The notes under the pieces: model-generated
Database searches by the model: none
Told to the model about the DNA's origin: nothing
Seen by the model: the letters and a program-made list of their open reading frames with translations, nothing else
Position numbers and translations under genes: made by a program
Assembly (NCBI GenBank): GCA_963738835.1
Contig: CAVTYH010000007.1
Location: forward strand, 194,881-258,880
From: CAVTYH01 sp963738835
GTDB lineage: Bacteria; Planctomycetota; Planctomycetia; Pirellulales; JADZDJ01
Length of the DNA stretch: 64,000 nt
Direction: 5' to 3'
Shown: positions 61,521 through 64,000 of the stretch, piece by piece
How positions within the stretch are numbered: the first letter of the stretch is position 1
Layout: every line of letters starts with the position of its first letter

Positions 61521-62480
61521 ATGGCTTTTGAACCGCGACAGTTTGACGAACACGGGTTGCCGATTCCACAGCGGTTTGCCGACAATCGCCCGCCGGACGA
61601 TGAAGCCCCGCAGCGGCCCAAGATTTCGCCGTCCGCCAAACGCTGGGTGGTGCTTGTTCTGCTGGTCGGCATAATTGTGCCGATCATTTTCGGTCCGCGA
61701 ATTATTTCCGCCGGTCGCGAGACGTTAGCCCGCTGGCTCAGCAGCCGGGCGGAAACAAAACTGCTGGAGGGTGATAAACGCGGCGCACTGGCCGATTTGA
61801 ATCAAGCCATCAGTTGGGATCCCGAGGCTTGGAGGCCGTATCATTTGCGGGCCAACATTCGGCAAGAACAGAACGAATTGGACGCCAGCCTGGCGGATTT
61901 CACCAAGGCCATCGATCTGCTCGATTCCCAGGATAAAGCTGGACGCCGACGCTGGCGGGGGATCGATCGCCTGGAGAATCTAGCGATCTTGCACGTGCAG
62001 CGTTCGTGGGTACACGTGCGTCTATCACAGGGTCGAGACGCCATTGATGATGCCACCGACGCCGTAAATCTGCTGCGCTGTCCAACGACGTTGAACGCCC
62101 GGGCCTATGCGAGAGCCGTGCTGAACATGGAATTGAAGGAAGGCCTGGACGACATTGATCAGGCGCTTGCCAACCCCACGCTGAACGATGCCGATTATCG
62201 CGACACGCGCGGATACCTGCTGCATTTGCTCGACCGCAACGACAAGGCGCTGGTCGAATTGGATCGTGCGATCAAGGCTACGGAACGCAAACGAGATGAG
62301 GCGGTATTTCGGCAAAACCTGTTTGGACGCCAGGACCAAAGAGATCTGGATCAGGGACTGGCCGTGATGTATCACCATCGGGGCCAGGTACACCAAAAGC
62401 TCGAGCACAAAGAGCAAGCAGAGGCCGATTTGCAGTTGGCCAATCAGCTGGGTTACAATCAGGCCAACGGTGTGTTCTAA
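61521..62480 (+). CDS. TPR-containing membrane protein
   Basis: 319 residues, intact. Cytoplasmic N-terminal tail, one transmembrane helix (WVVLVLLVGIIVPIIFGP, about 42-59), then TPR units (GDKRGALADLNQAISWDPEA, NELDASLADFTKAIDLLDSQ and a C-terminal HKEQAEADLQLANQLGY). A protein-protein interaction scaffold facing the periplasm or paryphoplasm; partners unknown. Convergent with the diguanylate cyclase; their 3' ends almost touch. Confidence 0.75.
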   Translation: MAFEPRQFDEHGLPIPQRFADNRPPDDEAPQRPKISPSAKRWVVLVLLVGIIVPIIFGPRIISAGRETLARWLSSRAETKLLEGDKRGALADLNQAISWDPEAWRPYHLRANIRQEQNELDASLADFTKAIDLLDSQDKAGRRRWRGIDRLENLAILHVQRSWVHVRLSQGRDAIDDATDAVNLLRCPTTLNARAYARAVLNMELKEGLDDIDQALANPTLNDADYRDTRGYLLHLLDRNDKALVELDRAIKATERKRDEAVFRQNLFGRQDQRDLDQGLAVMYHHRGQVHQKLEHKEQAEADLQLANQLGYNQANGVF

Positions 62481-62962
62481 GCGGCGTCTATTCTGCTTCC
62501 GCCGCGGTCGCCAATTCCGGTTCTCCGGCGGCACCACTTCCTCGGCCGATTGAATGACCTGCCCGGTGTGGCGATACAGCCGATTGCGGCCCGCTGCTTT
62601 GGCGCTGTACAGAGCGGCATCGGCGCGGGCCAGCAGCGTTTGCGGATTGTCGCCATCGATCGCCGTCGAAACGCCGCCGCTGATAGTGAGCGGCAATTGC
62701 TGCTCGATTCTTTGTCGCAGGCGCTCGGCGAAAAAGTCGCGCCATCAAGCATGGTTTGCGGCATCACGATGACGAACTCTTCACCGCCGTGACGGGCTAC
62801 CAAGTCGGTATCGCGAACACTGTCGTCCAGCAGCCGGGCCACGGATTTCAGCATTCGATCGCCGTAGAGGTGACCTTGTTCGTCGTTCATTTGCTGGAAG
62901 CGATCGATGTCGAGCAGCACAACCGAAAACGGATGCTCGTAACGGTGCATCATGGCGAACAT
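62477..62962 (-). CDS. Diguanylate cyclase, GGDEF part (frameshifted)
   Basis: Catalytic half of the enzyme. The active-site loop is ARHGGEEFVIVMPQTM, with RDTD five residues before it forming the RxxD inhibitory c-di-GMP site. Substrate-binding VVLLDIDRFQQMNDEQGHLY (metal-binding Asp) is intact. The reading leaves near 62730, where a T run is probably one short; FAERLRQRIEQQLPLTISGG and ADAALYSAKAAGRNRLYR continue in another frame, and a third missing base near 62510 would give the stop at 62488. Makes c-di-GMP from GTP. Confidence 0.8.
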   Translation of the reverse strand: MFAMMHRYEHPFSVVLLDIDRFQQMNDEQGHLYGDRMLKSVARLLDDSVRDTDLVARHGGEEFVIVMPQTMLDGATFSPSACDKESSSNCRSLSAAAFRRRSMATIRKRCWPAPMPLCTAPKQRAAIGCIATPGRSFNRPRKWCRRRTGIGDRGGSRIDAA

Positions 62963-63435
62963 CGATTCCAGCGTTTCATCGACGCCCGGCGATTGCTGAC
63001 GCCAGTTAAAGGATCGGTCCGCACTTCGGTGAAGGTCATCAAATTATTCGACTGCTGGCGAATTTCGTCGTAAGCGGCCGCCAGTTGACCGGCGAGTTTG
63101 AGCGTGGGCTTCAGCATGCCTTCGGCTTCGGAACATAGCTCCTGCCAGTCGCCATTTTGCTCGGTACCGCCGAGCGTGGAAACGCGATCCTTGAATTTCA
63201 GCACGCTGGAGTGATGGGTGGCGATGCTGCGGCGGACGGCCACCGCAATTCGCTCCAATTCCTTGGCCACGGCCTGTGCCCGTTTCAACTCGCGACGCGC
63301 CTGAGCTTCGTGTGAAATCTTTTGTTGATTGCCTTTACGCCGGCCGACCAAATAGCCAATCAAAGCGACGGCCGCCAGTGCCACCGGCACCGGCAAATGA
63401 ACGGCCCAGAAATCAAGTTCAGCGAGAAATGGCAT
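62950..63435 (-). CDS. Diguanylate cyclase, membrane and coiled-coil part (frameshifted)
   Basis: ATG at 63435 followed by one transmembrane helix (PVALAAVALIGYLVGRRKGN), then a coiled coil (EAQARRELKRAQAVAKELER) and the linker to the GGDEF domain (LMTFTEVRTDPLTGVSNRRA). One base is missing near 62985; VDETLESMFAMMHRYEHPFS continues in the next entry. This architecture, membrane anchor plus helical linker plus GGDEF, is usual for planctomycete cyclases. A small membrane protein lies 64 bases upstream on the same strand. Confidence 0.75.
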   Translation of the reverse strand: MPFLAELDFWAVHLPVPVALAAVALIGYLVGRRKGNQQKISHEAQARRELKRAQAVAKELERIAVAVRRSIATHHSSVLKFKDRVSTLGGTEQNGDWQELCSEAEGMLKPTLKLAGQLAAAYDEIRQQSNNLMTFTEVRTDPLTGVSNRRASMKRWNRCSP

Positions 63436-63499
63436 GATGGTTTTTGGAGTGTTCGACGATTGCTCGCAACGTGTCGCTAAGAGCACCAGGCGCCCGACT

Positions 63500-63634
63500 T
63501 CAGTAGTTTTTCCGTGAGCCCATGCCTTGCAGCGCGAAGAAGCCAATGACAACCGCGGCGATGAGCACCAACAGCCAATCTTGCTTATCGAGACTGTTCA
63601 TCCAATTCAGGGCGATCCGATAGGCATCGTGCAT
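63500..63634 (-). CDS. 44-residue single-pass membrane protein
   Basis: The translation starts MHDAYRIALNWMNSLDKQDW and continues with one transmembrane helix (LLVLIAAVVIGFFALQG) and a basic SRKNY end, the shape of a real small membrane protein. Weak GAG ribosome-binding site. It precedes the diguanylate cyclase by 64 bases on the same strand and may be co-transcribed with it. Confidence 0.55.
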   Translation of the reverse strand: MHDAYRIALNWMNSLDKQDWLLVLIAAVVIGFFALQGMGSRKNY

Positions 63635-63968
63635 GATCTCGTTCCGATCGTATGATCTGGCAGCCACTCGCCGTCGAAGGCAACTCTAGCGCGCTTGTGA
63701 CCTTATGAAACTCTAGGCCACGATTTGCCAAGCTCCGGGAATTACGCCGTCAAATCCTGAACAATCGGCGGCATCGGACTGTCTGCCATTGGGCGACAGC
63801 CGAGAGCGGGCGGTGCCGAAAAGTACGCTGCGCCAGCCGACGGCGAGCTAATGCTTGCCCTTGCGACTCCGATGGCCCGGGATATAATTTGATCCCCGCC
63901 GGTCGATTGCCTTTGACAAGGCGATGGTTTTGAATATTTGTGTTAAACAGTTGCCGACAAAGCGTTTC
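63635..63968. other. Gap before the tRNA gene
   Basis: 334 bases with no coding frame. It should contain the promoter of the small membrane protein/cyclase pair on one strand and that of the tRNA on the other. Confidence 0.3.
63913..63940 (+). promoter_or_regulatory. Promoter candidate for the tRNA
   Basis: TTGACA at 63913-63918 and TATTTG at 63935-63940, 16 bases apart, with the -10 about 28 bases before the tRNA 5' end. Confidence 0.4.
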
Positions 63969-64000
63969 GGGGGTGTAGCTCAGTTGGTTTAGAGCACAGC
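63969..64000 (+). tRNA. tRNA, 5' part only (cut by window edge)
   Basis: Acceptor strand GGGGGTG, then TA at positions 8-9, D stem GCTC and GAGC with loop AGTTGGTTTA including the conserved GG. The anticodon lies beyond the window, so the amino acid cannot be told. The D loop has one base more than the most common form. Confidence 0.8.

Noticed and set aside
134..63435. Programmed ribosomal frameshifting as the cause of the many broken genes
   Set aside because: The sites share no slippery motif or downstream structure, occur in unrelated genes, and need both +1 and -1 shifts. Sequencing indels explain them more simply.

Overview
The window looks like planctomycete DNA, most likely of the Pirellulales type. 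The support is the gene content: three DUF1559 pseudopilin-like proteins, seven PEP-CTERM secreted proteins (two with dockerin-type repeats), an ECF sigma factor coupled to a FecR-LamG anti-sigma-like protein, a DUF1570 metalloprotease, and a PilM-like ATPase carrying an extra N-terminal domain and zinc ribbons. No rRNA is present, and only the first 32 bases of one tRNA appear at the right edge.

Layout. 0.1-1.6 kb: a broken DUF4139 protein (-). 1.7-5.9 kb: a small secreted protein, then ECF sigma / FecR-LamG / two membrane or secreted proteins in a tightly packed, partly ATGA-coupled run (+). 5.9-9.6 kb: a large DUF2339 multi-pass membrane protein with internal repeats (-). 9.8-14.8 kb: a TIM-barrel isomerase, an unusual signal peptidase I and a DUF1570 protease. 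15-22.6 kb: two pseudopilin paralogues, a large lipoprotein and the zinc-ribbon/PilM fusion. 22.6-24.1 kb: an arsR-arsC-aquaporin operon (-) with two operator-like palindromes. 24.1-27.3 kb: a PEP-CTERM sorbosone-dehydrogenase-like protein, an FkbM methyltransferase and a ferredoxin. 27.6-32.2 kb: uvrA and murD, divergent, both carrying in-frame insertions of dispersed GC-rich palindromic repeats. 32.4-35.3 kb: an esterase, an unknown secreted protein and a secreted tyrosine phosphatase. 35.5-44.8 kb: cell-surface material, namely two paralogous PEP-CTERM proteins, a pseudopilin with a lipoprotein, a glycine-rich autotransporter-like protein and another PEP-CTERM protein. 45-52 kb: small membrane and lipoproteins, gene remnants, a phytase-like esterase and a PEP-CTERM protein. 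52-59.4 kb: STAS protein and GspE/PilB ATPase (overlapping), a double M16 peptidase, small membrane proteins and a threonine-aldolase-like enzyme. 59.5-64 kb: a PEP-CTERM protein, a 1-kb non-coding stretch holding a possible structured RNA, a TPR membrane protein, a diguanylate cyclase, a 44-residue membrane protein and the tRNA start.

A feature of the whole window is frameshifting. Fourteen genes are interrupted by about 26 single-base indels in both directions, while the protein sequence continues unchanged in another frame. Long genes beside them (M16 peptidase, signal peptidase, nearly all of uvrA) are intact. This pattern fits residual assembly or sequencing indels better than gene decay. 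Broken genes are listed as their separate reading-frame pieces, and each entry says how the pieces join.

The best leads for new biology are the promoter-linked structured region at 60.5-60.8 kb, the repeat elements living in frame inside uvrA and murD, the signal peptidase with His at the usual catalytic Lys position and a zinc ribbon inserted, and the ars operon that has an aquaporin where an arsenite pump is expected.
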